Origin: Rickettsiella endosymbiont of Dermanyssus gallinae
Lineage (GTDB): Bacteria > Pseudomonadota > Gammaproteobacteria > Diplorickettsiales > Diplorickettsiaceae
Length of the DNA stretch: 64,000 nt
Direction of reading: 5' to 3'
Assembly (NCBI RefSeq): GCF_019285595.1
Contig: NZ_CP079094.1
Location: forward strand, 248,001 to 312,000
The notes below the pieces were generated by a model. The model worked only from the letters and a program-made list of their open reading frames with translations, searched no databases and was not told the origin of the DNA. Shown piece by piece: positions 53,453-64,000 of the stretch. The position numbers and the translations under genes are program-made. Numbering within the stretch: the stretch's first letter is position 1; each line of letters starts with the position of its first letter.

Positions 53453-54529
53453 TCAGTAATTAAGTTGTTTCGTAGGTACTGGTTTTTTATAAGCCACTGC
53501 ATTTAGAATTGCTTTCATGACACTTGCTAAAGGAATAGCGAAAAATACTCCCCAAAATCCAAGCAACCCACCAAATATCAATACGGCAATAATAATGGTA
53601 ACCGGATGTAGATCGACTGCCTCAGAAAATAAGAAGGGCACGAGTACATTGGCATCTAAGGTGATGATGACGGCATAAATAGCAACAAGGTAGGCAAAAT
53701 GTGCTGACCAGCCCCATTGTAAAAAACCTATAATCAGAACAGGGATGGTGACCATTACCGCACCGATATAAGGGATTATCACTGAAAGGCCCACTAAAAC
53801 GCTCAATAACATCGCGTACTGCAATCCTAGTAATGCGAATGATAAATAAGTAACAATCCAAACGATCAGCATTTCTAAGGCTTTTCCGCGTACATAATTT
53901 CCTGTTTGTGCATACGCTTCTCGCCATACCTGTGAAATTAAACGTCGTCTTTCCGGTAAGTATTGCGTGATCCACGCGATAATCTTTTTCTCATCGATTA
54001 AGAAAAAGTAAACTAATAAAGGCACTAATACGAAATAAATAGCAAATGCAATGATGTTCGGAATATAGACTAATGAAGCAGAAAGGATCCACTGTCCAAA
54101 ATGGGTTAATCCCGATTTAAATTGCAGGATCCAGTCTTGGATTTGTGTTGCTGAAAGGTAGTCGGGATAACGAGAGGGCAAAAATAGTAAAATTTCTTGA
54201 CCACGCGCGGCCATGTTGGGTAATTCTGCTATCAAATTACTTAGCTGGCGAACGAGCAAAGGCAATAAGCCCACAATGCCTAAAACAACGAGTCCAATAA
54301 AACTAATATAAACGCTTAAAACAGCAGCGACTTTAGGTAAGCGAAGTTTTTCTAAGGTGCTAATGGGCCATTGTAGTAAATAAGCGATAACGATACTGAC
54401 GAGCACCGGCGCTAGAATTTTTCCCAGTACGGCAAATACAACGACAATGAAAATTAAAAATAGCCAAAGAATAGCTAATTCTGGATCAAGAATGTAACGA
54501 GATAGCCAGGTTTTAACGAGTTGCAGCAT
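53453..54529 (-). CDS. PerM/AI-2E family membrane protein
   Basis: Inner-membrane protein of 358 residues with about eight hydrophobic segments. It belongs to the AI-2E transporter/PerM family, recognisable by KILAPVLVSIVIAYLLQWPI, LVPLLVYFFLIDE and LVPFLFSEAVDLHPVTIIIAVLIFGG. Members have been reported as autoinducer-2 exporters and as sodium/proton antiporters; which applies here is unknown. It is transcribed toward bcp. Confidence 0.87.
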   Translation of the reverse strand: MLQLVKTWLSRYILDPELAILWLFLIFIVVVFAVLGKILAPVLVSIVIAYLLQWPISTLEKLRLPKVAAVLSVYISFIGLVVLGIVGLLPLLVRQLSNLIAELPNMAARGQEILLFLPSRYPDYLSATQIQDWILQFKSGLTHFGQWILSASLVYIPNIIAFAIYFVLVPLLVYFFLIDEKKIIAWITQYLPERRRLISQVWREAYAQTGNYVRGKALEMLIVWIVTYLSFALLGLQYAMLLSVLVGLSVIIPYIGAVMVTIPVLIIGFLQWGWSAHFAYLVAIYAVIITLDANVLVPFLFSEAVDLHPVTIIIAVLIFGGLLGFWGVFFAIPLASVMKAILNAVAYKKPVPTKQLNY

Positions 54530-54625
54530 AAACTTATTAACTACGTTGAAGTGGATTAACTTGGAGTCTATTGAACGGATGCGTTAAAGTCAAAGATGGC
54601 CCAATTGTAAGCACATAAAGTTATT

Positions 54626-54717
54626 CGTCATTACGAGCGCGAAGCACGCGGCAATCCAGTGGGAAATCTTACTTTTTCCTGGATGGCCACGGCCTTCGCT
54701 TCGGCCTCGCCATGACG
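54626..54717. repeat. intergenic palindromic repeat
   Basis: Left CGTCATTACGAGCGCGAAGC, middle CCTGGATGGCCACGG and right GCCTCGCCATGACG form a long imperfect palindrome. It is the same family as 38648-38732. It lies between perM and guaA and may also act as the guaA terminator. Confidence 0.88.
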
Positions 54718-54736
54718 AAAGACAACGACCCTGGGG

Positions 54737-56299
54737 TTACTCCCATTCAATGGTGGCTGGCGGTTTCCCTGATACGTCATAAACAACGCGAGAGATCCCA
54801 GCGACTTCGTTTATAATTCGATTAGAAATCGTTTCTAATAAAGCATAGGGAAGATGTGCCCATCGTGCGGTCATGAAATCAATGGTTTCTATGGCGCGTA
54901 TTGCGATAATTGGCGCATATTGTCGCGCATCTCCAATAACACCTACGGATTTAACCGGTAAAAACACACAGAAAGCTTGGCTTACTTTATCGTAATGATT
55001 GTGTTTTCTGAGTTCTTCTTGAAGAATAACATCGGCCTTACGAACTAAATCAACATTTTTTGGAGTTACTTCGCCTAAAACACGTATCGCTAAACCAGGG
55101 CCTGGAAAAGGATGTTTATAGACCAGTTCAGGGGGTAAACCTAATTCCAATCCCAATTCGCAAACTTCATCTTTGAATAATTCGCGTAAGGGTTCTAATA
55201 GCCTAAGCTTAAGTGTATCGGGCAAGCCTCCGACATTATGATGAGATTTAATCGCATGCGCTTTTTGTGTGCTAGTGCCAGCCGATTCGATGACATCGGA
55301 ATAAATAGTACCTTGTGCTAACCAGGCTATATCTGCATGTTTAGTAGATTCTGTTTCAAATATTTCTACAAACAGATTACCGATTGCTTTGCGTTTTTCT
55401 TCAGGATCAGTGATGCCAACTAATGCTTTTAAAAAGCGATCCGAGGCATCTATTTTTACAACTGAGATATTCATATCATCAGCTAATGCCTGAATAGCAG
55501 AATCTTTATCGGTGGTCCGTAATAAACCCGTGTTTACAAAGACACAGAGTAGCTGTTTGCCAATGGCTTTATGTAATAGGGCTGCAAGAACGGTGGAGTC
55601 TACGCCACCTGATAAGGCTAATAATACTTTTTCTTGACCTACTCTTTGTTTTATTTCAGCGACTTCATGTTCTAAAATGTTATGCGCTGTCCAACTCGGG
55701 CGGCAATCACAGATTTTGTCGACGAATCGCTTTAAGATTTCTTCCCCTTGCTGGGTATGGGTTACTTCGGGATGAAACTGTAAGCCATAAAAATTTCGTT
55801 TAGGGTCTGCCATGCCAGCGATAGGTGTATTAGGCGTATTGAGTACGACAATAAACTCAGGCGGTACTTGCTCAACGTGATCGCCATGACTCATCCAAAC
55901 ATCAAGGTAAGGATTTCCCTCTTTATCCGTAATCCCTTTCAATAATTCGGTGGGTTCTGTAATTTGAGCATGCGCATAACCAAATTCACGGTGTGAACAG
56001 GCGACTACATTTCCTCCAAGTTGTTCGGCCATGGTTTGCATGCCATAACAAATACCTAAAACGGGGCAACCCAGCTCAAAAACTATTTTGGGCGCACGTG
56101 GGGTTGATTCTAAAGTAACCGTCTCAGGCCCGCCTGATAAAATAATACCTTTAGGAGAAAAGGCTTTAATTTCTGATTCAGGCATATCGTAAGGATGAAT
56201 TTCACAGTAAACGTGTTGTTCACGAATACGTCGTGCAATAAGTGGGGTGTATTGGGAGCCGAAATCGAGGATAAGAATACGTTCTTTGGGGATGGTCAT
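54737..56299 (-). CDS. guaA: GMP synthase (glutamine-hydrolysing)
   Basis: Makes GMP from XMP. The 520-residue product has a class I glutaminase domain (about 5-200; nucleophile Cys84 in LGICYGMQ, with FHPEVTHT), an ATP-pyrophosphatase P loop [10 protein letters not shown] (about 222-231) and the C-terminal dimerisation domain ending PPATIEWE. All are typical. It lies 82 bp downstream of guaB on the minus strand, the usual guaB-guaA order. Confidence 0.97.
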   Translation of the reverse strand: MTIPKERILILDFGSQYTPLIARRIREQHVYCEIHPYDMPESEIKAFSPKGIILSGGPETVTLESTPRAPKIVFELGCPVLGICYGMQTMAEQLGGNVVACSHREFGYAHAQITEPTELLKGITDKEGNPYLDVWMSHGDHVEQVPPEFIVVLNTPNTPIAGMADPKRNFYGLQFHPEVTHTQQGEEILKRFVDKICDCRPSWTAHNILEHEVAEIKQRVGQEKVLLALSGGVDSTVLAALLHKAIGKQLLCVFVNTGLLRTTDKDSAIQALADDMNISVVKIDASDRFLKALVGITDPEEKRKAIGNLFVEIFETESTKHADIAWLAQGTIYSDVIESAGTSTQKAHAIKSHHNVGGLPDTLKLRLLEPLRELFKDEVCELGLELGLPPELVYKHPFPGPGLAIRVLGEVTPKNVDLVRKADVILQEELRKHNHYDKVSQAFCVFLPVKSVGVIGDARQYAPIIAIRAIETIDFMTARWAHLPYALLETISNRIINEVAGISRVVYDVSGKPPATIEWE

Positions 56300-56381
56300 G
56301 GTAATACGCTCCGCTTTTTATTTAAAGTAAGAAATAGAATCATGGAAAAAATTTTGGGCTTATTTTATTCGTTAACAAATT

Positions 56382-58210
<1,829 letters not shown>

Positions 58211-59011
58211 ATGTTTCCAAATTATCAGGCTAATAGTAAACCACTGGTTATTGCCCAGCGAGGAGGCGCTGGTTTATGGCCTGAAAACACCTTGTTTGCG
58301 TTGCAGGAGGCAGCAAAAGCAGGGGCCGATTTAAGTGAAATTGATATTCATATGACGCGCGATGGGGTCCTAGTCGTCATTCATGATGCATCTGTGGATC
58401 GTACCACGAACGCAAAAGGTCTCGTACAAGAGCTGACATTAGCAGAGATAAAACGTTTAGATGCGGGCTATCAATGGACAAATGATGGGGGGCATACCTT
58501 CCCTTTTAGGAGACAAGGCATCACGATTCCTTCTTTAAATGAAATTTTTACTGCTTTTCCTAGGCAGGTCATTAGCTTAGAGATAAAGCAAACAGACCCA
58601 CCTATTGTCGCTGCTTTGAGAGAGACGATTAATCGCCATGGTAAATCGAAGCAGGTATTGGTTTCTGCTTTTGATGCGCGGACGATGAAAGTTTTTCGTA
58701 GGCTTTGTCCTAAGATTGCCAACGCAGCGTCTGATCCTGAAATCCATCGTTTCTCAAGGCTGAGTCGAGCCTATTTAGAGCGGTTTTCTTCAATCAAGGC
58801 TACTGCTTTTGAAGTGCCTGTTGAGGCTGTAACCGCGCACTTTGTAAAGGCGGCACATAAAAAAAACAAGCGTGTTGACGTTTGGACGGTTAATGAAGTT
58901 GAAGAGATGGAGCGATTATTAGCTTTGGGAGTGGATGGTATTTTAACGGATTACCCCGATCGGCTAATCAATGTGTTACGAACGAATAAACCACCTGAAA
59001 TTTATGTTTAA
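58211..59011 (+). CDS. glycerophosphodiester phosphodiesterase
   Basis: UgpQ/GlpQ-type enzyme that hydrolyses glycerophosphodiesters to glycerol-3-phosphate and an alcohol. The 266-residue length and absence of a signal peptide suggest a cytoplasmic UgpQ type. QRGGAGLWPENTLFALQEA contains the catalytic arginine and asparagine (a histidine usually precedes the arginine-glycine pair, here RGG follows Q), and EIDIHMTRDGVLVVIHD the metal acidic residues and second histidine. It ends with WTVNEVEEMERLL and GVDGILTDYPD. The lack of the usual H in the first HRG position (QRGG) is worth noting; that histidine is normally a catalytic residue. Confidence 0.88.
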   Translation: MFPNYQANSKPLVIAQRGGAGLWPENTLFALQEAAKAGADLSEIDIHMTRDGVLVVIHDASVDRTTNAKGLVQELTLAEIKRLDAGYQWTNDGGHTFPFRRQGITIPSLNEIFTAFPRQVISLEIKQTDPPIVAALRETINRHGKSKQVLVSAFDARTMKVFRRLCPKIANAASDPEIHRFSRLSRAYLERFSSIKATAFEVPVEAVTAHFVKAAHKKNKRVDVWTVNEVEEMERLLALGVDGILTDYPDRLINVLRTNKPPEIYV

Positions 59012-59161
59012 TTTCCCCTGTTTATAGCCTGCCTTATTGAGTCGGACTTAGCTTCCTTTTTGATGGGTTTGCGCCGCTAAACGGTACTATCGTGCGCTCA
59101 TTAAGTCTGTATAATACCCTTGAAATTTACAATTTAGATGCATAGAACAATAGGTAGATAT

Positions 59162-59590
59162 ATGAGAATACAAAGAACACTTTCCATCATTAAGCCCGAT
59201 GCGGTTAAAGCTAATAAGATTGGCGCAATCATCATGCGTTTTGAAGAGGCGGGTTTACGGGTTATTGCCGCAAAAATGGAAAAATTAACGCTTAAACAAG
59301 CACAAGACTTTTATGCGGTCCATAAAGACAGACCTTTTTTTAATGATCTGGTCGCCTTTATTTGTTCGGGTCCCGTTATGATTCAAGTGTTAGAAGGCCC
59401 TGATGCTATCCTATTAAATCGCTCTCTGATGGGTGCTACCGACCCGAAACAAGCGGCGGCGGGTACTATTCGCGCTGATTTTGCAGAAAGCATCGATAAA
59501 AATGCGGTTCATGGCTCAGATAGCAGCGAAACAGCTAAGCAGGAAATAGCCTTTTTCTTCACAGAGGCACAATGCTTTAGCCGAGAATAG
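59162..59590 (+). CDS. ndk: nucleoside-diphosphate kinase
   Basis: Equilibrates nucleoside di- and triphosphates through a phosphohistidine. ATG at 59162 ([15 protein letters not shown]) is chosen, giving 142 residues; an upstream ATG at 59138 is less likely. The active site [12 protein letters not shown] carries His117. ndk-rlmN-pilF-hisS-yfgM-bamB follows a conserved gammaproteobacterial order; ispG and rodZ, often present, are absent. Confidence 0.96.
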   Translation: MRIQRTLSIIKPDAVKANKIGAIIMRFEEAGLRVIAAKMEKLTLKQAQDFYAVHKDRPFFNDLVAFICSGPVMIQVLEGPDAILLNRSLMGATDPKQAAAGTIRADFAESIDKNAVHGSDSSETAKQEIAFFFTEAQCFSRE

Positions 59591-59593
59591 TTT

Positions 59594-60709
59594 ATGCAAG
59601 CAATAACAAACCTGTTAGATCTTAATCGTGAAGCGATGCAGGTTTTTTTTAGTGAATTAGGTGAAAAGCCCTATCGAGCACAGCAAGTGATGCAGTGGAT
59701 TCATCAGCGCGGTGTGAAAGACATTGATGCGATGAGTAATCTTAGCGTTAGTTTACGTGAGCGTTTAAAGTCCATTACGTCAATTGAATTACCCGAAGTA
59801 GTTCTGGATCAATTATCTGAAGACGGAACACGAAAGTGGTTATTAAGATTAAAAGACAATAACTGTATTGAAACTGTTTTTATTCCTGAAGCGAACCGCG
59901 GAACATTATGTGTTTCTTCTCAAGTAGGTTGTGCGCTGAATTGTAGTTTTTGTTCGACGGCGCAACAAGGATTTAGTCGTAATTTAACGGTGGCACAAAT
60001 TATAGGGCAAGTATGGATTGCTGTACGTTATTTGGCAGGGGAATCATTACGTCATGATCATAGTGTGAGTAATATTGTGATGATGGGAATGGGAGAGCCG
60101 TTGTTAAATTTTGAAAACGTTGTTTCGGCAATGGATATGATGATGGATGATTTTGCTTATGGGTTTTCTAAACGTCGCGTGACCTTAAGTACCTCCGGCA
60201 TTGTACCCGCATTGCAAAAATTATCTGAAGTAAGTGAGGTTGCACTGGCTGTTTCCTTACATGCACCGAATGATGAGTTAAGAAATCAGTTGGTTCCTAT
60301 TAATAAAAAATACCCTTTAAAGGAATTACTGGCTGTTTGCCGTGATTATTTTAAAGGAGACAGTCGCCGTCGTATTACAATGGAGTATGTTATGTTGGAC
60401 GGCATCAATGATCAGATAGAACATGCGCGCCAATTAGCTAAGATTTTGCAGGGAATTCCTGTGAAGGTGAATTTAATTCCCTTTAATCCTTTTCCGAATA
60501 CACGTTATCGTCGTTCACCGCAGATAACGATTGATAGATTTAGAGATTACTTACTTAAAGCAGGGCTTAATACCATTACTCGAAAAACACGCGGTGAGGA
60601 TATTGATGCAGCTTGCGGTCAGCTTGTGGGGCGTGTGCAGGATAAGAGTCATCGTAGTCGTCAACACAAAATTATTCCTGCCGTTGTTGCGCTGTCTGCC
60701 GTTAGTTAG
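59594..60709 (+). CDS. rlmN: 23S rRNA/tRNA adenine-C2 methyltransferase RlmN
   Basis: Radical-SAM enzyme that methylates A2503 of 23S rRNA and A37 of some tRNAs. The cluster motif CALNCSFC has Cys113, Cys117 and Cys120; the methyl-carrier cysteine is in DIDAACGQL near the C terminus. [13 protein letters not shown] and [18 protein letters not shown] are family signatures. The 371 residues match. It starts 3 bp after ndk. Confidence 0.96.
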   Translation: MQAITNLLDLNREAMQVFFSELGEKPYRAQQVMQWIHQRGVKDIDAMSNLSVSLRERLKSITSIELPEVVLDQLSEDGTRKWLLRLKDNNCIETVFIPEANRGTLCVSSQVGCALNCSFCSTAQQGFSRNLTVAQIIGQVWIAVRYLAGESLRHDHSVSNIVMMGMGEPLLNFENVVSAMDMMMDDFAYGFSKRRVTLSTSGIVPALQKLSEVSEVALAVSLHAPNDELRNQLVPINKKYPLKELLAVCRDYFKGDSRRRITMEYVMLDGINDQIEHARQLAKILQGIPVKVNLIPFNPFPNTRYRRSPQITIDRFRDYLLKAGLNTITRKTRGEDIDAACGQLVGRVQDKSHRSRQHKIIPAVVALSAVS

Positions 60710-60782
60710 AATAGTTGTTACTTTTATTCTGGCTAAGGGTCAGGGTTTCTATTCGCAAATATAAAAGGAGAGAACACTACCG

Positions 60783-61571
60783 ATGTTAAAGAAAATTATT
60801 ATAATAGGTTTAATTATAAACATGACGGCGTGTAGTATTTTCTCTCGTTCGTCTATTCCTAGCACGGGCCCACAAGCTTCCAATGCTAATGTACAACTTG
60901 GCTTAGCTTATTTGCAAAGTGGCGATATGCAGCGCGCTAAGCAAAAATTATTATTAGCTGAGCAACAGGCGCCCGCGTCGACGGAAAGCCAAGCTGCAAT
61001 GGGATACTTTTTAGAATCGACCGGTAGTTTCTCTCAAGCAGAAGCGTATTATCGTAAAGCGGTAACGCTTAATCCGAAATCGGGGGCTGCACAAAATAAC
61101 TATGGTACTTTTTTATGTCGTCGGGGACGTTATGCGGAGTCCGACCAGCATTTTTTATTAGCTTTGCAAGATCCCAGTTATCTTAATACCGCTCAAGTTT
61201 ATGAAAATGCGGGTTTATGTGCGATGCAAATACCTGATACAAACAAAGCAGGTACTTATTTTACACAGGCAATAACACAGGATCCGAAACGTGCGATGTC
61301 TTGGCTAGAATTAGGCCGAATAAGCTATCAGCAAAAAAATTATCCGCAAGCACAGCAGTATTTGGAGCAATATATGCAATTAATCAAGGACCCAACCCCT
61401 AATGCTTTATGGTTAGGCGCTGTTTTAGCACGTGCTTTAGGCAATGAAGCAGAAGCAGGACGCTATACTTTAATGTTGCAAACAAGGTTTCCTAGTTCCG
61501 ATGCTTATAAAGCATTAATGAAAACCCCCAAACTAAAAACTAAACAACAAAAGAAACAACTTTATTACTGA
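60783..61571 (+). CDS. pilF: PilF/PilW type IV pilus biogenesis lipoprotein
   Basis: TPR lipoprotein of 262 residues needed in type IV pilus systems for secretin assembly. The lipobox is MTAC with Cys17. TPR units follow (about 35-210): [40 protein letters not shown] and [20 protein letters not shown] are typical. It lies 2 bp before hisS. No other pilus genes lie in the window. Confidence 0.92.
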   Translation: MLKKIIIIGLIINMTACSIFSRSSIPSTGPQASNANVQLGLAYLQSGDMQRAKQKLLLAEQQAPASTESQAAMGYFLESTGSFSQAEAYYRKAVTLNPKSGAAQNNYGTFLCRRGRYAESDQHFLLALQDPSYLNTAQVYENAGLCAMQIPDTNKAGTYFTQAITQDPKRAMSWLELGRISYQQKNYPQAQQYLEQYMQLIKDPTPNALWLGAVLARALGNEAEAGRYTLMLQTRFPSSDAYKALMKTPKLKTKQQKKQLYY

Positions 61572-61573
61572 TT

Positions 61574-62851
61574 ATGCTTAATAAAATCCAGGCAATTCGT
61601 GGCATCAATGATATTCTGCCTGAGCAGATTGCTGCTTGGCAGAAGCTAGAAGCAACATTACGTATGCTGACTAGGCAATACGGGTATCAAGAAATCCGTT
61701 TACCCATTCTCGAGAAAACAGAGTTGTTTAAACGCTCTATCGGTGATGTAACCGATATTGTCGAGAAAGAAATGTATACTTTTTTGGATCGCAATAATGA
61801 AAGCTTATCTTTGCGGCCTGAAGGAACGGTGGGTTGTGTACGAGCGGGTATAGAACACGGCTTACTCTATAACCAAATTCAGCGTTGGTGGTATTTAGGC
61901 CCTATGTTTCGGCATGAACGGCCTCAGAAAGGTCGTTATCGCCAATTTCATCAGTTTGGTGTGGAAGTGTTTGGTCTAGCACAGCCCGATATCGATGCAG
62001 AAATTATTTTAATGACAGCCCGTTTGTGGGCTGAACTAGGTTTACAAAATCGTTTAAGTTTGCAAATTAATTCTTTAGGTTCAGCCGCGGCACGAGAAGA
62101 ATATAAGAAAAGCCTGATTGAATACTTAAACCAGCACCAAGATCAGCTGGATGAAGATTCTAAACGTCGTTTACAGACTAATCCTTTACGGATTCTCGAT
62201 AGTAAAAATCCTGAATTACAGGATTTAATTCAGAAAGCGCCGCAGCTATTAAATTTTCTTGACGAAGAGTCTGATCAGCATTTTACTGAGTTACAAACAT
62301 TACTTAAAAATGCAGAGATTTGTTTTGTCGTTAATCCCCGCTTAGTTAGGGGTTTAGATTATTACAATAAAACCGTGTTTGAATGGGCTATGACAGAGGC
62401 TCAGGGCGCACAAAATACTGTCTGTGCGGGTGGCCGTTATGACGGTTTAGTTGAGCAACTGGGTGGCTATGCGACACCTGCAGTAGGATTTGCGCTTGGT
62501 TTAGAGCGCTTAATTGATTTATTACCACCTTTAGATTTATCGGAAGTACAAAATCCAGATATTTACTTTATTAATGCGGGCGCACTTGCAAGACAACAAG
62601 GTTTAATTTTGGCAGAGCAGTTACGTAAGGCCTTGCCTAATATGAGTTTAGTATTAGATTGTAGCGGTGCCGGAATAAAATCGCAGTTTAAACGCGCCGA
62701 TAAAAGTCAGGCGCGTTTTGCTTTGATTTTAGGCGATGATGAAGTAAAGTCCGATACCATTGCTTTTAAAGATTTAAAGCAAAAAAAACCACAAGAGACC
62801 TTGAAGCAATCTGAATTAATGCAAAAAATAACCCAGGTACTTAACACGTGA
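61574..62851 (+). CDS. hisS: histidyl-tRNA synthetase
   Basis: Class II synthetase of 425 residues. [17 protein letters not shown] is the N-terminal motif, [16 protein letters not shown] with [20 protein letters not shown] motif 2, and [15 protein letters not shown] plus [13 protein letters not shown] the HisA/B signatures. Motif 3 is [14 protein letters not shown]-terminal anticodon-binding domain follows. Its stop overlaps the start of the next gene by 4 bp. Confidence 0.97.
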   Translation: MLNKIQAIRGINDILPEQIAAWQKLEATLRMLTRQYGYQEIRLPILEKTELFKRSIGDVTDIVEKEMYTFLDRNNESLSLRPEGTVGCVRAGIEHGLLYNQIQRWWYLGPMFRHERPQKGRYRQFHQFGVEVFGLAQPDIDAEIILMTARLWAELGLQNRLSLQINSLGSAAAREEYKKSLIEYLNQHQDQLDEDSKRRLQTNPLRILDSKNPELQDLIQKAPQLLNFLDEESDQHFTELQTLLKNAEICFVVNPRLVRGLDYYNKTVFEWAMTEAQGAQNTVCAGGRYDGLVEQLGGYATPAVGFALGLERLIDLLPPLDLSEVQNPDIYFINAGALARQQGLILAEQLRKALPNMSLVLDCSGAGIKSQFKRADKSQARFALILGDDEVKSDTIAFKDLKQKKPQETLKQSELMQKITQVLNT

Positions 62852-63483
62852 ATGAACTGGCAGAGTTAGAACAAGCAGAGCGTATCAAAGGCTGGTGCCG
62901 AGAATATGGCCTAGGCATTATGCTGGGGATTATTTTTGCGGTTGTTGCCAGTATAGGCTGGCATTATTGGCAGCAGGCTCGAGAAAATAATGCTGCTAAT
63001 GCAACCATGGCGTATGAAAGCTTGCTTGCTGCTTCTATGCAAAAAAACAATCTAACTGTCGTTGAGTCTATTGCAAAGGGTTTATTACAGAATTATCCAA
63101 AAACACCGTATGCTTCATTGGCTGCTTTGCAATTAGCGAAACAAGCGGTTAATCAGAATAACCTGAACGAGGCTGAAAATAAATTAACGTGGGTTATCCA
63201 GCATGGAAAGAGTGAAAGCTTGCGTGCAGTGGCACGTACTCGCTTAGCACGTGTTTTACTTGCAGAAAATCAAGCAGAACGTGCTTTGAAGGTTTTGGAT
63301 GAAAATGATAATGCTGCTTACCAGCCACTTATTCTTGAAGAAAAGGGTGATATTTTCCGACATTTAGGGAATCTTTCGGGTGCTTTACAAAATTATTTGG
63401 CGGCTGAGAAATTATTTTCGGAAAGCGCTATTGAGCAACCACTCTTATCAACGAAGATTAGTAATCTGCTTAAATCAAATTAA
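62848..63483 (+). CDS. yfgM: YfgM-like TPR ancillary SecYEG protein
   Basis: Inner-membrane TPR protein of 211 residues, linked in E. coli to the Sec translocon and periplasmic chaperones. A cytoplasmic N terminus is followed by one membrane segment (about 22-42, [20 protein letters not shown]), then a periplasmic helical domain ending in TPR repeats. GTG at 62848 overlaps the hisS stop (GTGA), so it is coupled. bamB follows, the conserved order. Confidence 0.92.
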   Translation: MNELAELEQAERIKGWCREYGLGIMLGIIFAVVASIGWHYWQQARENNAANATMAYESLLAASMQKNNLTVVESIAKGLLQNYPKTPYASLAALQLAKQAVNQNNLNEAENKLTWVIQHGKSESLRAVARTRLARVLLAENQAERALKVLDENDNAAYQPLILEEKGDIFRHLGNLSGALQNYLAAEKLFSESAIEQPLLSTKISNLLKSN

Positions 63484-63512
63484 ATTAAAGTTTTTAATGA
63501 GACATGTACGCT

Positions 63513-64000
63513 ATGCCTAAGTTTCGTAATTTAGTTCTATTCTTTTTATTTTTTCTATTGTCTGCTTGTGCAGGCTTAGGTGATGACAATACCCCTCCTC
63601 CGGCGGCATTGACTTCTTATGCTTTCCAATTCCAGCCTGTGCTCTTGTGGTCAATAGTAACGGGCGGTGGAATGGATAAAGATTTTTTACGACTAGGGCC
63701 CGTGATTAAGGATGGCCAAGTTTTTGTCAGTAATAAGTCAGGGCTTGTAACGGCAGTTACACTGAGTAATGGCCATAAATTATGGCAACCGAATTTAAAA
63801 CATCCTATCAGCAGTAGTCCGGCTGTTGGCGAAGGTGTTGTCGTTCTTACCAGCATGCAACCACAATTAATTGCTTTAGCAGCAGAAAGTGGTGATTTAA
63901 TGTGGCGAGCGGCATTGCCTAATCAGGTTTTAGCGCCTCCCATCATCGACCAGGGCCATGTAGTGGTTAAAACAGTGGATGGGAAAGTATTAGCGTTTGC
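63513..64000 (+). CDS. bamB: BamB outer-membrane assembly lipoprotein (partial)
   Basis: N-terminal 162 codons of BamB; the gene runs off the right edge. ATG at 63513 (MPKFRNLVLFFLFF) is chosen for its spacing to the upstream TGAG; ATG at 63504 is in frame but too close. The lipobox is LLSAC. The mature part begins beta-propeller blades with PQQ-like repeats: DGQVFVSNKSGLVTAVTLSN, NGHKLWQPNLK, and LIALAAESGDLMWRAALP. Confidence 0.92.
   Translation, partial: MPKFRNLVLFFLFFLLSACAGLGDDNTPPPAALTSYAFQFQPVLLWSIVTGGGMDKDFLRLGPVIKDGQVFVSNKSGLVTAVTLSNGHKLWQPNLKHPISSSPAVGEGVVVLTSMQPQLIALAAESGDLMWRAALPNQVLAPPIIDQGHVVVKTVDGKVLAF

Overview
The window looks like a piece of an AT-rich, reduced gammaproteobacterial chromosome. 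Gene content and order (ndk-rlmN-pilF-hisS-yfgM-bamB, hemDXY, ratA/rnfH-smpB-ssrA, gcvR-bcp, guaB-guaA, tamA-tamB), orphan multi-membrane proteins and scattered palindromic repeats fit an intracellular member of the Legionellales (Coxiellaceae, Rickettsiella or Diplorickettsia-like). The family placement is inference; no rRNA lies in the window.

Layout. 1-9.5 kb: tyrS and rsmI on the minus strand; a divergent run of an APC amino-acid transporter, an MscK-like channel and a MurG-like transferase; then an orphan hybrid histidine kinase. 9.5-22 kb: tamB/tamA, two unrecognised membrane proteins, dacA-type carboxypeptidase, a PlsC-type acyltransferase, hemC, nth and an S24-type repressor. 22-38.6 kb: rpsO, pnp, a rhodanese, tRNA-Leu(CAG), then a pyrimidine cluster (pyrD, carA, carB, pyrB ... 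pyrC). Between pyrB and pyrC sit an IS481-family element with a nested IS256-family element, and an 847-residue coiled-coil protein. 38.6-46.8 kb: hemY-hemX-hemD, pgk-pyk, fur, bamE, rnfH, ratA, smpB and tmRNA. 46.8-52.1 kb: an island directly after tmRNA with a broken tyrosine integrase and a wrecked type I modification locus (hsdM, hsdS, no hsdR seen). 52.4-64 kb: gcvR-like, bcp, perM-like, guaA, guaB, ugpQ-like, ndk, rlmN, pilF, hisS, yfgM and the start of bamB.

The most unusual feature is a GC-rich (about 56% by hand count) 247-bp sequence present in four apparently identical copies (31920-32166 inverted, 47333-47579, 48477-48723, 49952-50198). Three copies interrupt protein genes (IS481 transposase, integrase, hsdM). 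Deleting exactly 247 bp rejoins each reading frame at the local junction, with no target-site duplication and no terminal inverted repeats. The element encodes no transposase. It is rich in predicted hairpins, including a possible pseudoknot, and carries a Shine-Dalgarno-like GGGAGG plus ATG reading out of its right end; in one copy this fuses in frame to the integrase catalytic half. It looks like a recently active, non-autonomous, structured mobile element of unknown class and is the best candidate here for something undescribed.
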